From Dehalococcoidia bacterium (GTDB lineage: Bacteria > Chloroflexota > Dehalococcoidia > SpSt-223), in NCBI GenBank assembly GCA_025054935.1, contig JANWZD010000006.1, forward strand, positions 88,228 to 152,227: 64,000 nt of DNA, in the 5' to 3' direction. Position numbers and translations under genes: made by a program. The first letter of the stretch is position 1. The number at the start of each line of letters is the position of its first letter. Below are positions 52,801-61,617 of this stretch, in pieces. The notes beneath the pieces are model-generated. The model saw only the letters and a list, made by a program, of their open reading frames with translations. It was not told the DNA's origin and ran no database searches.

Positions 52801-53684
52801 ACTACCGCCTCGACCTGACCTACTATCGCGAGGCGACGGGCGGACCGCTGCCCGCCGCCGGAGGCGATGCCGCCGGCCGGGTCACCCTTGCCTCGTTCAC
52901 CGTGCTTCCTGATGCGCGGCCGTTTCCGGCCGGCGCCATCGAGGCGAACACCCCGCTCATCGTCCGCTACGGTCCGGCGCAACTGGTCGGCTACTCGCTC
53001 TCGCCGGCAACGCGCCGTCCCGGCGATCTGGTGCCGGTGACCCTCTTTTGGCAGCCGCTCGACCGCGCCGCCCGTCCCCCCGCCCGCCTTCTCTTCGGCG
53101 ACCCAAGCGCGCCGCTCACCGCTGCGACACTGCCTGCGGGGAGCGCGCGCGAGCCGGGCACAATCGAGCGGGTGGATCTCGCGCTGCGGATCCCGCCGAC
53201 TGCCGCCGCAGGGCGCTACGGCGTCTGGCTGATCGTCGAGCAGGCAGGGTCGGCGCCGCTGCGGCTTGGGACCGTGCCGCTCATCCCATGGCCGCCCCTC
53301 CCTGCCCCGGCGCCGCCGGCGCTGGCAGTCGGCGCGCGATTTGGCGACATTGCCACCCTCGACGGCCTGACCGCGCAGCGTGACAGCGCCGGCCTCCTTC
53401 TCGACCTCGTCTGGACGCCCGAACGGGACATCGCGCGCAGCTACCTTGTCTTCGTCCACGCCCTCGATGCCGAGGGACGGATCGTCGCTCAGTCAGACCG
53501 GGTGCCGGCAGACGGCGCGGCCCCAACGACAAGCTGGGTGCCGGGACGGCAAGTCGGCGACCGCCACCGCCTTGCCCTCGCCCCTCCGGCCGACGGGGCG
53601 ATCGCGATCGGCCTCTACGATCCGCTGACCGGCGAACGCGTCGCCGTCGGCGGAGAGAGCGCGGTTCGGCTGCCGCCCCCCTAG
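49848..53684 (+). CDS. Fused MFS-like / spermidine-synthase-like / GT39-tail membrane protein, paralogue 1
   Basis: 1,278 residues. Residues 24-480 hold about 13 membrane segments in two similar halves, opened by TGASGLIYQVVWFRTLG and YGLSGFIALAYEVVWVRVLA. A SpeE-type SAM fold follows: DVLVIGMGVGATPG (about 551-564), VVELYPGVVEAA, DGRNFLLL (about 609) and QADPILPTNAGAANLYS (about 624). The typical DSTDP polyamine motif is altered. From about 787 (GPNDGIVYGAGDVRERL) to the end it matches the GT39 neighbour, ending in three shared modules. TAGATT 10 nt before the ATG may be a -10 element. Reaction unknown; polyamine or other alkyl transfer is possible. Confidence 0.78.
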   Translation: MTVAPRETSWPRAASVAPSFQRAFPLLLTFSLVLTGASGLIYQVVWFRTLGLTFGVTVQATSAVLAAFMAGLAIGSLLMARYGGRIANPLRAYAVAEIVIGLAGFASLWALDALQPLYRWFAMTVTDSLPVLTTARFALAFLIMLIPTTLMGATLPLVVKATALRSGFAASHVGLLYAGNTAGAIAGAFFAGFYLIGLSGLTTTTAIAATLNLAVGVAWLGASRGKHAASTERPRAAVSASRDAAFPPPLVGAVVAVYGLSGFIALAYEVVWVRVLAGIFPGTVYAFTLMLCAILFGIAAGSWLISPLLHRRWNWPLIFAALEGLLGLLGLLSIAVLANAYSIERTVRAFVGQRDPLLGEPWFMAGFGLVALGPAALVMGALFPVAAKIVGTGHPDAGRRVGLVYGANVLGAIAGSLAGGLILIPLLGAQRTLWLLAAGNLLAGAAVLAFAPAPLKRKAAFGGAAAAVALAAALLTPDLYGTLFATIPWNERTIWYHEGQDATVRVADSLADGTRVLYINSEHQGTDRGSGLQFHYRLGHLGSLLHPEPRDVLVIGMGVGATPGAAALYPESRVRVVELYPGVVEAARLFRHINYDVHRRPNVAIEVNDGRNFLLLSRQKFDVIQADPILPTNAGAANLYSTDYYKLARSALNDDGLMVQWLTNTLPGAAYRMLLRSFLDAFPYATLWHNGAILVGSPQPIVPDPEAIARKFNHPELRQALAALGYTNASEVLRDFTAGPDDLWAFAGAGPQVTDRFPAVEYIRTVPFEGPGATPQWARAARYIELRQGPNDGIVYGAGDVRERLREYYRGTLSEFILPPTVEGRERALEADLRRFAEGKEGIWLVPWWQSDSDVLAEAVLNGSAYLIADRWLGGVRVLRYAGPASLPLRPADVSFGDTVRLRGWGIEREQAAAGEAVRVALEVEAQTDIRENIKASLRLVDRSGRVLAEVDRLPRNAPIEEWRRGQRVVDRIGLLIPPGTPAGDYRLDLTYYREATGGPLPAAGGDAAGRVTLASFTVLPDARPFPAGAIEANTPLIVRYGPAQLVGYSLSPATRRPGDLVPVTLFWQPLDRAARPPARLLFGDPSAPLTAATLPAGSAREPGTIERVDLALRIPPTAAAGRYGVWLIVEQAGSAPLRLGTVPLIPWPPLPAPAPPALAVGARFGDIATLDGLTAQRDSAGLLLDLVWTPERDIARSYLVFVHALDAEGRIVAQSDRVPADGAAPTTSWVPGRQVGDRHRLALAPPADGAIAIGLYDPLTGERVAVGGESAVRLPPP

Positions 53685-53718
53685 CCTCCTCCGCCGGGAT
53701 ACGCTACCGTTCCGCGCG

Positions 53719-56700
53719 ATGTTCAGCCGGGCTCCACGCCGGACATACGGTATGGTGTCCACGAGCACTCTGCTCCGGACGGCCCTGCCGTGGCTGCTGG
53801 CGCTCTCACTCATCGCCACCGGCGCAAGCGGCCTCATCTACCAGGTAGTCTGGTTTCGCCTCCTCGGCACGATCTTCGGCGTCACTGTCCAAGCGACAAG
53901 CGCCGTGCTCGCTGCCTTCATGGCCGGCCTTGCGCTTGGGAGCTTTCTCGCCGCCCGCGTTGCCGACCGCCTGCGCGACCCACTCCGCGGCTATGGTCTT
54001 GTTGAGATCGGGATCGGAATAGCAGGGCTCGCCAGTCTGCCGTTGCTCGACGGGCTGCAGCCGCTCTACCGCTCTACGGCCAGCGTGCTCGGCGAAGGCA
54101 ACCCGCTCCTGATCGGCCTGCGCTTCGCGCTCGGCTTTCTCGTCATGATGATCCCCACGACCCTCATGGGAACGACGCTTCCGCTGGTCGTGCGGGCATC
54201 GGCGCTCCATTCCCCTGCCGTCGCCCGCAACATCGGCCTGCTCTACGCCGGCAACACCTTGGGCGCGATCGTTGGCGCGTTCACCGCCGGTTTCTTCCTG
54301 ATCGGGGTCTACGGGCTGACGGTAGCAGTTGCAGTCGCCGCCGCCTTCAACATCGGTATCGGGGTGACCTGGGCGGTCGCGGCGCGCGGGCTCGAGCCGT
54401 TGGCACCGCCGCCCGAGACGGGCCGCGCCCCGGCGCTGCCAGATCCCCTCCGCCCGAACCAGACGCTCGCCAATGTCGTGCTCGGCACCTACGCCCTCTC
54501 CGGCGCCACCGCGCTCGCCAACGAAGTGATTTGGACGCGGGTGCTCTCCGGCATTTTCCCGGGCACGGTCTACGCCTTCACCCTGATGCTCTGCGCGATC
54601 CTCGCCGGGATCGCGCTCGGCAGCTGGCTTGTCACGCCTTTCCTCCAGCGCGCCCGCAACTGGGCGCTGGTCTACGCCGGCTGCCAGCTGGGGCTTGCCG
54701 TCACTGCTCTTCTGTCGATCGCAACGCTCGCGAGCGCGTTTCAGCTGGAAGGCCTGCTTGGCCAGCTCCTAGGAGTGAGTGGAGGGCTGCTCCTCGAAGA
54801 GCCGGCGGTGATGGCGCTGATTGCATTCGCGGCGATCGGTCCAGCGGCGATTGCGATGGGGGTGACGTTTCCCGTTGCAGCCCGGCTCTACGCCTCGACC
54901 AGCAGCCGCCTTGGAGACCGGGTGGGCCGAATCTACGGCGCGAACACGCTCGGCGCGATTGCTGGGTCGCTTGCCGGCGGTCTGATCCTCATCCCGCTCG
55001 TCGGCGCAGAGCGAGCCCTCTGGCTGACGGCGCTGGGCAACGCCGTCATCGCGCTCCTCGTTCTCGGTGTCGCGCCCGGCCAGCGGCGAGTGCGGGCCGC
55101 AATCGCCCTCGCCGGAGCCGTCTCGCTCGCCGGCACGGCGCTGCTGACGCCGAGCCTCTACGCCAAGCTGTCTGCAACCGACCCGCGCGGCGAGCGCACC
55201 ATCTGGCTTGCTGAAGGGCCAGATGCCACGGTGCGTGTCGTTCGCAATCCGAGCCAGCAGCAAATCCTCTACATCAACAGCGAAGGCCAAGCGAGCGACG
55301 ATGAGAAGATCCTCAGCTTTCACTACCTGCTCGGCCACCTCGGGCTGCTGCTGCATCCGCGGCCGCGCGACGTGCTCGCGATCGGCCTCGGCGGCGGCGC
55401 GACGCCGGGGGCAGCGGCGCTGCACGAGCGCGCCACGGTCACGGTGGTCGAGCTGTATCCCGGGGTTATCGAGGGAGCGCGGTTCTTTCGCGAGGTGAAC
55501 TTTGGGATCCACGACCGGCCGAATGTGCGCATGATTGTCAATGATGGGCGCAACTTCTTGATGTTCCGCGAGCGGGAGTACGATGTGATCGTCGCCGACA
55601 TCATTCGCGCCAAGAATGCGGGCGCAGCGAACCTCTACTCTGCCGATTACTACCGGCTCGCTCGCCAAGCGCTGCGCGACGACGGCATGATGGTGCAATG
55701 GATCGACGACACGCTGCCCGAATACGCCTACAAACTGATGGTCCGCACCTTTCTCACCGTCTTTCCGGAAACGACCATGTGGTTTAACGGCTCGGTGCTG
55801 ATCGGCACGAAGCAGCCGCTTCGGCTCGACCGCCTGACCGTTGAGGAGAATCTGCAGCAGCCCGGTCCGCGCCAGCATCTCGCGCGGCTCGGCTTCCACA
55901 ACAGCTACGACGTGCTCCGCGAGTATGTCGCCGGGCCCGACGAGATTCGCGCCTATGTCGGCGAGGGACCGATTATCACTGACCGCCATCCGTCCATCGA
56001 GTTCATGCGCACCCTGCCAACGGACGGCGGCGTCGCCGACTTGCGCTGGGAGCGCGTCGCTCGCTTTGTCGCGGCGTTCGAGGAGCCGACTGACGCCGCC
56101 GTCTTCACCCATGCCGGAGTTCGCTGGCAGTTTCACCGCTACCACCGCGAGATGGCTGCCGAATATCAGGCCCCCTGGCCGCTCAATGGACGCAACGCGG
56201 AGGTGGCGCGCGAACTGCAGCGTCTGCTCGACCGGCACCGGCGGGTCTGGTATGTGCCGGCGTGGCAGAGCGACAGCGATATCTTCGTCGAGCGGTGGCT
56301 TAGTGCCGCCGCCTACCGTGCCCTCGACACCGCACTCGGCAACACGCGCGTTCTGCTCTTCCTGTCCGCGGCTGGCGAGCCCGCTCCTCAGGCGCGCCGA
56401 GCTGAGTTCGGCCAGCGCATCCGCTTGACCGCATGGGCTATCGACCGGACAGAACTGGCGCCAGGCGAGTTTGGACGCATCCTCCTCGACTGGGAGACGA
56501 TCGCCCCGCTCGATGACAACTACAAGACGAGCCTCCGCCTTGTTGATGAGCGTGGTCGGCTGATCGCCGAGGTGAACCGCCAGCCGCGCGATCAGGAGTC
56601 TGCCGGGCTCGGCGCCGGCTTCCGCTGGCGCGAGCGGACCGCCCTGCTGATCCCGCCGGGCACGCCGCCCGGCGACTACCGGCTGGAGACGTCGGTCTAT

Positions 56701-57567
56701 CGCGAGGACGACGGCCAGCCTCTTCGGCCGACGGCGGGCGCAGCTGACGGGCGCGTCATCCTCGGCCGACTGACCGTGCGCCCGAGCGACCGCGCCTTCG
56801 CGCCAGAAGCGATCGTCGCCGACACCCACCCTCGGCTTGTCCGGGCAGGGCTTCGCCTTGCCGGACTGTCGATCAGCACGCTGACCGCGCGGCCCGGCGA
56901 CCTTGTCGGCCTAACCACCTTCTGGCAGCCGGTCGAGCCGGACGCAGCGGCGACGCTGAAGATTGTGCTCGGCGAGCCGGCTCGGCCTCTCGCGCAGCTC
57001 GATCTCCGCGTCGGCGAAGCCGGTCGTCCTGTCGGCACGGTGCAGCGCCTCGACCGCGACCTGCGCATTCCCCCGGCGACCCCGCCAGGACGCTATGACC
57101 TTTGGCTTGCTGACGGCGGCCAACCGGCTTGGCTGGGACGCCTCGCCGTTGTGGCACGCCCCCCCTTGCCACCCCCCTCCCCTCCCGCGATCACCTTGAA
57201 TGCGCCCGTCGGCGATTTTGCCACCCTCATCGGCGCCACCGTGACGGCGCAGAGCGACCGCCTCGAAGTCCGTCTGGTGTGGCAGGCACGGAAAGAGACC
57301 GAGCGCAATGCCACCGTCTTTGTCCACGTGCTTGACGCCGCAAACCGGATCCTGACCCAGTCTGACCAGCTTCCTGCCGGCGGAGCCGCCCCGACAACGG
57401 CTTGGCTGCCCGGCCAAGCAATTGAGGATCTCCATCTGCTGCGGATCGGGGAGATCCCTCCCGAGAGCCGCGTCATCGTCGGGCTGTATGACAGTGCCAC
57501 TCTCATCCGCTTTCCCATCGGGGAAAGCGACTTCGTGGTCCTGCCTTGGCCATCGCTAGCCGGCTGA
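53719..57567 (+). CDS. Fused MFS-like / spermidine-synthase-like / GT39-tail membrane protein, paralogue 2
   Basis: 1,282 residues; an alternative ATG at 53752 would remove a short tail. Same architecture as its two neighbours: 13 or so membrane segments (TGASGLIYQVVWFRLLG, YALSGATALANEVIWTRVL), the SAM fold with GLGGGATPGAAALHERA (about 552) and VADIIRAKNAGAANLYS (about 624), and the shared C-terminal half (HRRVWYVPAWQSDSDIFVER) with three modules. The SAM loop differs from its paralogues in having Ile where they have Pro after the acidic residue. Probably produced as part of one long transcript or from its own promoter. Confidence 0.77.
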   Translation: MFSRAPRRTYGMVSTSTLLRTALPWLLALSLIATGASGLIYQVVWFRLLGTIFGVTVQATSAVLAAFMAGLALGSFLAARVADRLRDPLRGYGLVEIGIGIAGLASLPLLDGLQPLYRSTASVLGEGNPLLIGLRFALGFLVMMIPTTLMGTTLPLVVRASALHSPAVARNIGLLYAGNTLGAIVGAFTAGFFLIGVYGLTVAVAVAAAFNIGIGVTWAVAARGLEPLAPPPETGRAPALPDPLRPNQTLANVVLGTYALSGATALANEVIWTRVLSGIFPGTVYAFTLMLCAILAGIALGSWLVTPFLQRARNWALVYAGCQLGLAVTALLSIATLASAFQLEGLLGQLLGVSGGLLLEEPAVMALIAFAAIGPAAIAMGVTFPVAARLYASTSSRLGDRVGRIYGANTLGAIAGSLAGGLILIPLVGAERALWLTALGNAVIALLVLGVAPGQRRVRAAIALAGAVSLAGTALLTPSLYAKLSATDPRGERTIWLAEGPDATVRVVRNPSQQQILYINSEGQASDDEKILSFHYLLGHLGLLLHPRPRDVLAIGLGGGATPGAAALHERATVTVVELYPGVIEGARFFREVNFGIHDRPNVRMIVNDGRNFLMFREREYDVIVADIIRAKNAGAANLYSADYYRLARQALRDDGMMVQWIDDTLPEYAYKLMVRTFLTVFPETTMWFNGSVLIGTKQPLRLDRLTVEENLQQPGPRQHLARLGFHNSYDVLREYVAGPDEIRAYVGEGPIITDRHPSIEFMRTLPTDGGVADLRWERVARFVAAFEEPTDAAVFTHAGVRWQFHRYHREMAAEYQAPWPLNGRNAEVARELQRLLDRHRRVWYVPAWQSDSDIFVERWLSAAAYRALDTALGNTRVLLFLSAAGEPAPQARRAEFGQRIRLTAWAIDRTELAPGEFGRILLDWETIAPLDDNYKTSLRLVDERGRLIAEVNRQPRDQESAGLGAGFRWRERTALLIPPGTPPGDYRLETSVYREDDGQPLRPTAGAADGRVILGRLTVRPSDRAFAPEAIVADTHPRLVRAGLRLAGLSISTLTARPGDLVGLTTFWQPVEPDAAATLKIVLGEPARPLAQLDLRVGEAGRPVGTVQRLDRDLRIPPATPPGRYDLWLADGGQPAWLGRLAVVARPPLPPPSPPAITLNAPVGDFATLIGATVTAQSDRLEVRLVWQARKETERNATVFVHVLDAANRILTQSDQLPAGGAAPTTAWLPGQAIEDLHLLRIGEIPPESRVIVGLYDSATLIRFPIGESDFVVLPWPSLAG

Positions 57568-57595
57568 TCAGGGGTCTGCTATAACTCGCGCCTGA

Positions 57596-60500
57596 ATGGA
57601 ACTCGCGAAGACGCCGGCACGCAGCAGTCTGCTGACAGGAGCGGCTGGGCTCGTCGGCCTGCTCGTCCTCTCCCTCATCCTGAGCGGCGCAAGCGGCCTC
57701 ATCTATCAAGTCATCTGGTTTCGCGTTCTCGGCCTCATCTTCGGGGTGACGGTGCACGCGACAAGCGCCGTGCTCGCCGCCTTCATGGCTGGCTTGGCGG
57801 TCGGCAGCGTTCTCGCCGGCCGCTTTGCCGACCGCATGAAGCGCCCCCTCCTTGCCTACGGCATCGTCGAGATCGCTATCGGGGTCTTCGGGCTCGGCAG
57901 CCTGTGGGCATTCGACCTGCTCCAGCCGATCTACAAGGCGCTTGCGCTTTCAGTGACCGATTCCGTGCTGGTGCTCTCGGTCATTCGCTTCGTCCTTGCC
58001 TTTCTGATCATGCTCCTCCCCACAACGCTGATGGGCGCCACGATGCCGCTTGTCGTCCGCTCGTCGCTTCTGCGGGCGGGCAGCTTGTCGCGCAATGTAA
58101 GTCTCCTCTACGCCGCCAACACCTTCGGCGCAGTGGCCGGCGCCTTCACGTCGGCGTTCTACTTGATCGGCTGGTACGGCGTCACCGCGACGACAGCGAT
58201 TGCCGCCGGGATCAACCTCCTCGTCGGAGGGCTGTGGATCGCGCTCTCCCTCGCTGCTCCCCGCGAGACTGAAGCTGCGCCGCCGAATGTCGACGCAGTG
58301 GCAGAGCTCCGTCCGAGCGAGCGGATCTCCCCCGCAACGGCGCGCTTGGTGCTCATCGTCTACGGCCTGTCCGGCGCGATCGCTCTCGCCTATGAGGTTG
58401 TCTGGACGCGTCTCCTCGCCGGGATCTTCCCGAGCACGGTCTACGCCTTCGCGATGATGCTGTGCGCCATTCTCAGCGGGATCGCCCTCGGCAGCTGGGC
58501 AGTGAACGGCATCATCACCCGGCGCGCGAACTGGCTGTTCTGGTTCGCCATCCTCGAGGTCGCCCTCGGCCTGACCGCCGTCCTCTCCCTCACCGCCATC
58601 GCCCACGCCTATCGCGTCGAGGGGCTGGTGCGCGGCTGGCTCGGCTGGACGGCGGAGACGCTCGTTGTCAACGAGCCGTGGTTCATGCTGGCATTCGCTT
58701 TCTTCTGCATCGGGCCGACGGCCTTCCTCATGGGCGTCACCTTTCCCGTCGCGACCAAGCTGTATGCGAGCGGCTTCACCGATGTCGGCCGGCGGGTCGG
58801 CACAATCTACGGCGTCAATGTGCTCGGCGCGCTCGCCGGTTCGCTCGGCGGAGGATTGGTCCTGATCCCGCTGCTCGGCGCTCAGCGCGCCCTCTGGGCG
58901 CTCGCGATCGGCAACGCCCTGCTTGGGGTTGGGATTCTGCTCGCCACCCCCGAGCGCGTCAGACCGCGCCTCGCTGTCGCTGCGGCGAGCGCGGCGCTCT
59001 TTCTCCTGCTCGCGTTCCTCTCGCCCGATGTCTACCGCACGCTCTTCTCGACCGACCCCCAAACAACCGAGACGATCTGGTTCCACGAAGGGCAGGACGC
59101 TAACGTCCGGGTAGCGCGCGACCTTGAGGGCAACCTCGTCCTCTTCACCAACAGCGCCGGACAGAACAATGACTCGCGGGCGGAAGCAGTCTTCCACTAC
59201 CAGCTTGGGCTGCTTGGTCCGCTGCTCCACCCCAATCCGACCGAGGTGCTCGTCGTCGGGCTGGGGGTTGGACAGACCGCCGGCGCAGCGTCGCTCCACC
59301 CCGGAACGCGCACCACCGTTGTCGAGCTGCTGCCGGGAGTGATCGAGGCGGCGCCCCTGTTCAGCCATGTCAACTTCAATCTGCATCAGAACCCTGCCGT
59401 CACCATCGTCGCCGCCGACGGGCGCAACTTCCTGCTCCTTGCCGGCCAGCGGTTTGATGTCATCGAGTCTGACCCGATTTGGCCCACCCACGCCGGCGCG
59501 GCGAACCTCTATTCAGTCGACTACTACCGCCTCGCCCGCCAAGCGCTGAAGGACGACGGCATCATGGTCCAATGGGTAGACGCTTCGCTGCCCGAGCACG
59601 CCTACAAGATGATGGTGCGCTCGTTCTACGAGGTGTTCCCCGAAGCGACGATGTGGTATCACGGCACGATCCTCGTCGGCGCGAAAGGGCCGCTGCGGCT
59701 CGACTACGACGCGATCGAGGCAAAATTTCAGCATCCCCGTCTTCGGGCAGTGCTGGACGACTTGGGCATTCGCGGGGTCAACGACCTGATGCGCGAATTT
59801 GTCGCGCGCCCGGAAGAAGTGCGCGCATTTCTGGGGCCGGGCCCGGTCATTTCGGACCGCTATCCCGTCATCGAGTACATCAACAGCATTCCCTCCGGAA
59901 CGCTTGGCGCCGACCTGCGCTGGCGGCGCGTCGCCTCCTACATCTCGGCGCGCGAACGGCCCGACGATGCCATTGTTTTCAGCGAAGCGTCGGTGGCCCG
60001 ACTCTTCCGCTCCTTCCACGCCGCCAAGCTGGCCGAGTACTATCCGCCGAGCGGCGTCGCCGGCCGCGAGAGCGAGGTCGCTGCGGCGCTCAAGGCGCTC
60101 CTCGACCGGCATGAGCGGCTCTGGTTCATCCCTTGGTGGCAGAATGAGAACGACCAGTTCTTCGAGCGCTGGCTCAACGGCAATGCCTACCAAGTGTCGA
60201 ACCGGCTGATCGGCAACATCCGCGTCCACCTCTATGCGAGCGCGCGCGGTGAGCCGGCGCTCCAGCCGTCGCGTCTCGACTTCGGCAACACGATCCGCAT
60301 TGTCGGCTGGGCGGTTGACCGGCGCGAGCTGAGCGTAGGCGACATCCTTCGCGTGGCGCTCCACGTCGAAGCGCTGCAGGATCTCGACAGTGACGTCAAG
60401 ATCGCCGTCCGCCTGATCGGGCCGACCGGACAGGTCGTTGCTGCCTCTGACCGGCTCCCGCGCGACGCGCCGACGTCCTCGTGGAAGGCCGGGACGCGCG

Positions 60501-61438
60501 TCCTCGACCGGATCGGCATCCTCATCCCGCCGGGAACGCCGGCAGGGCGCTATCGTCTCGACCTCGATCTCTACCGTCCAGCGGATGGCAGCCGGCTGGT
60601 GCCTGCCGCCCCGAACGCGCCGGGACAGCGCGTCCTTCTTGGCGACGTCACGGTCCTAGAGACGACCCGTCTCTTCCCAGCTGAAGCTGTCGAAGCGGCG
60701 GCCCTTTCGAGCGCAACATTCGGCGACGCTGTCCGCCTTGCCGGCTTCACCCTCGACCTCGCTCCGCGCCGGCCGGGCGACGAGATCGAAGCGGCACTCT
60801 ACTGGCAGCAGCTCGCCGACGGCGCAACGCGGACAGTCCGGCTCGTGGTCGGCAGCCCAGAGCGTCCCGCGGGCGCCGCCGAGCTTGATGTGGGACGGCG
60901 AGACAGCCGAGCCGGCACGATCAGCCGCCAAGACGGGCGGGTGCGGGTGCGCCCGGGGACGCCGTCCGGCCGCTATGACGTCTGGATCGTCGACCGGGCG
61001 GCCCCCGACAACCGAGAATGGCTCGGCCGCGTCGACATCATCGCGCCGCCGCCCCTGCCTGCTCCCGCTCCTCCTGAGATCCCCCTCGGGGCGCACTTCG
61101 GCGAGTTGATCGCCCTCGAGGGGCTTTCGATCCGCCGCGAGGGCGCAGACCTTGCCGTGACGCTGGTTTGGCGCGCGGAGCGCGACGTGCCGACGAACTA
61201 CGTCGTCTTTGTCCACTTGCTCGACGAGCGCGGAACGATTGTGGCCCAGTCGGACCAGCCGCCGGCAGCAGGCGGAGCGCCGACCGGCGGATGGCTGCCC
61301 GGCCAACGCATCGGCGACCTCCACCGTCTCCGCGCCGACCCTGCCGGCGCGCGCCTTGCGGTTGGGCTTTATGACCCCCGAACCGGGCAGCGGCTCCCGA
61401 CCGCCGAAGGCGATGCCGTCGTGCTCCCGCTCCCCTGA
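57596..61438 (+). CDS. Fused MFS-like / spermidine-synthase-like / GT39-tail membrane protein, paralogue 3
   Basis: 1,280 residues. Opens with SGASGLIYQVIWFRVLGLIF and a second-half copy YGLSGAIALAYEVVWTRLLA. SAM fold: GLGVGQTAGAASLHPG (about 552), VVELLPGVIEAA, ADGRNFLLLAGQRFDVIESD and SDPIWPTHAGAANLYSVDYY. C-terminal half: ERLWFIPWWQNENDQFFERW and three modules ending in the GLYDPRTGQRLPT type. TATAAC ends 10 nt before the ATG. The SAM-loop Asp is preserved, but other substrate residues differ from bona fide SpeE. It is the end of the cluster. Confidence 0.77.
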   Translation: MELAKTPARSSLLTGAAGLVGLLVLSLILSGASGLIYQVIWFRVLGLIFGVTVHATSAVLAAFMAGLAVGSVLAGRFADRMKRPLLAYGIVEIAIGVFGLGSLWAFDLLQPIYKALALSVTDSVLVLSVIRFVLAFLIMLLPTTLMGATMPLVVRSSLLRAGSLSRNVSLLYAANTFGAVAGAFTSAFYLIGWYGVTATTAIAAGINLLVGGLWIALSLAAPRETEAAPPNVDAVAELRPSERISPATARLVLIVYGLSGAIALAYEVVWTRLLAGIFPSTVYAFAMMLCAILSGIALGSWAVNGIITRRANWLFWFAILEVALGLTAVLSLTAIAHAYRVEGLVRGWLGWTAETLVVNEPWFMLAFAFFCIGPTAFLMGVTFPVATKLYASGFTDVGRRVGTIYGVNVLGALAGSLGGGLVLIPLLGAQRALWALAIGNALLGVGILLATPERVRPRLAVAAASAALFLLLAFLSPDVYRTLFSTDPQTTETIWFHEGQDANVRVARDLEGNLVLFTNSAGQNNDSRAEAVFHYQLGLLGPLLHPNPTEVLVVGLGVGQTAGAASLHPGTRTTVVELLPGVIEAAPLFSHVNFNLHQNPAVTIVAADGRNFLLLAGQRFDVIESDPIWPTHAGAANLYSVDYYRLARQALKDDGIMVQWVDASLPEHAYKMMVRSFYEVFPEATMWYHGTILVGAKGPLRLDYDAIEAKFQHPRLRAVLDDLGIRGVNDLMREFVARPEEVRAFLGPGPVISDRYPVIEYINSIPSGTLGADLRWRRVASYISARERPDDAIVFSEASVARLFRSFHAAKLAEYYPPSGVAGRESEVAAALKALLDRHERLWFIPWWQNENDQFFERWLNGNAYQVSNRLIGNIRVHLYASARGEPALQPSRLDFGNTIRIVGWAVDRRELSVGDILRVALHVEALQDLDSDVKIAVRLIGPTGQVVAASDRLPRDAPTSSWKAGTRVLDRIGILIPPGTPAGRYRLDLDLYRPADGSRLVPAAPNAPGQRVLLGDVTVLETTRLFPAEAVEAAALSSATFGDAVRLAGFTLDLAPRRPGDEIEAALYWQQLADGATRTVRLVVGSPERPAGAAELDVGRRDSRAGTISRQDGRVRVRPGTPSGRYDVWIVDRAAPDNREWLGRVDIIAPPPLPAPAPPEIPLGAHFGELIALEGLSIRREGADLAVTLVWRAERDVPTNYVVFVHLLDERGTIVAQSDQPPAAGGAPTGGWLPGQRIGDLHRLRADPAGARLAVGLYDPRTGQRLPTAEGDAVVLPLP

Positions 61439-61459
61439 CACCGCTCGCCGGGTCGGGAG

Positions 61460-61488
61460 CAGCGCGCTGGCCGCGGAAAGGCGCGCTG
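61460..61488 (+). terminator. Weak candidate terminator after paralogue 3
   Basis: CAGCGCGC and GCGCGCTG form an 8-bp stem around a 13-nt loop, 22 nt after the stop. Only TT follows, so termination would be weak or protein-assisted. Confidence 0.3.
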
Positions 61489-61617
61489 TTGCCGGGCGGA
61501 GCGCCGTCTGGTACAGTTCGGCAACGAAAGACATAAACCGGAATGCCAGGAGCGTGCCTGGCCCGGGTCCGGGACCGGTCTTTCCCCCACACCCACACCT
61601 CCGGGAGGAGCTGCTCC

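Noticed and set aside
54769-59491. Minus-strand frames of 513-686 codons over the SpeE-like genes
   Set aside because: No domain, ribosome site or promoter, and they oppose well-supported coding regions.
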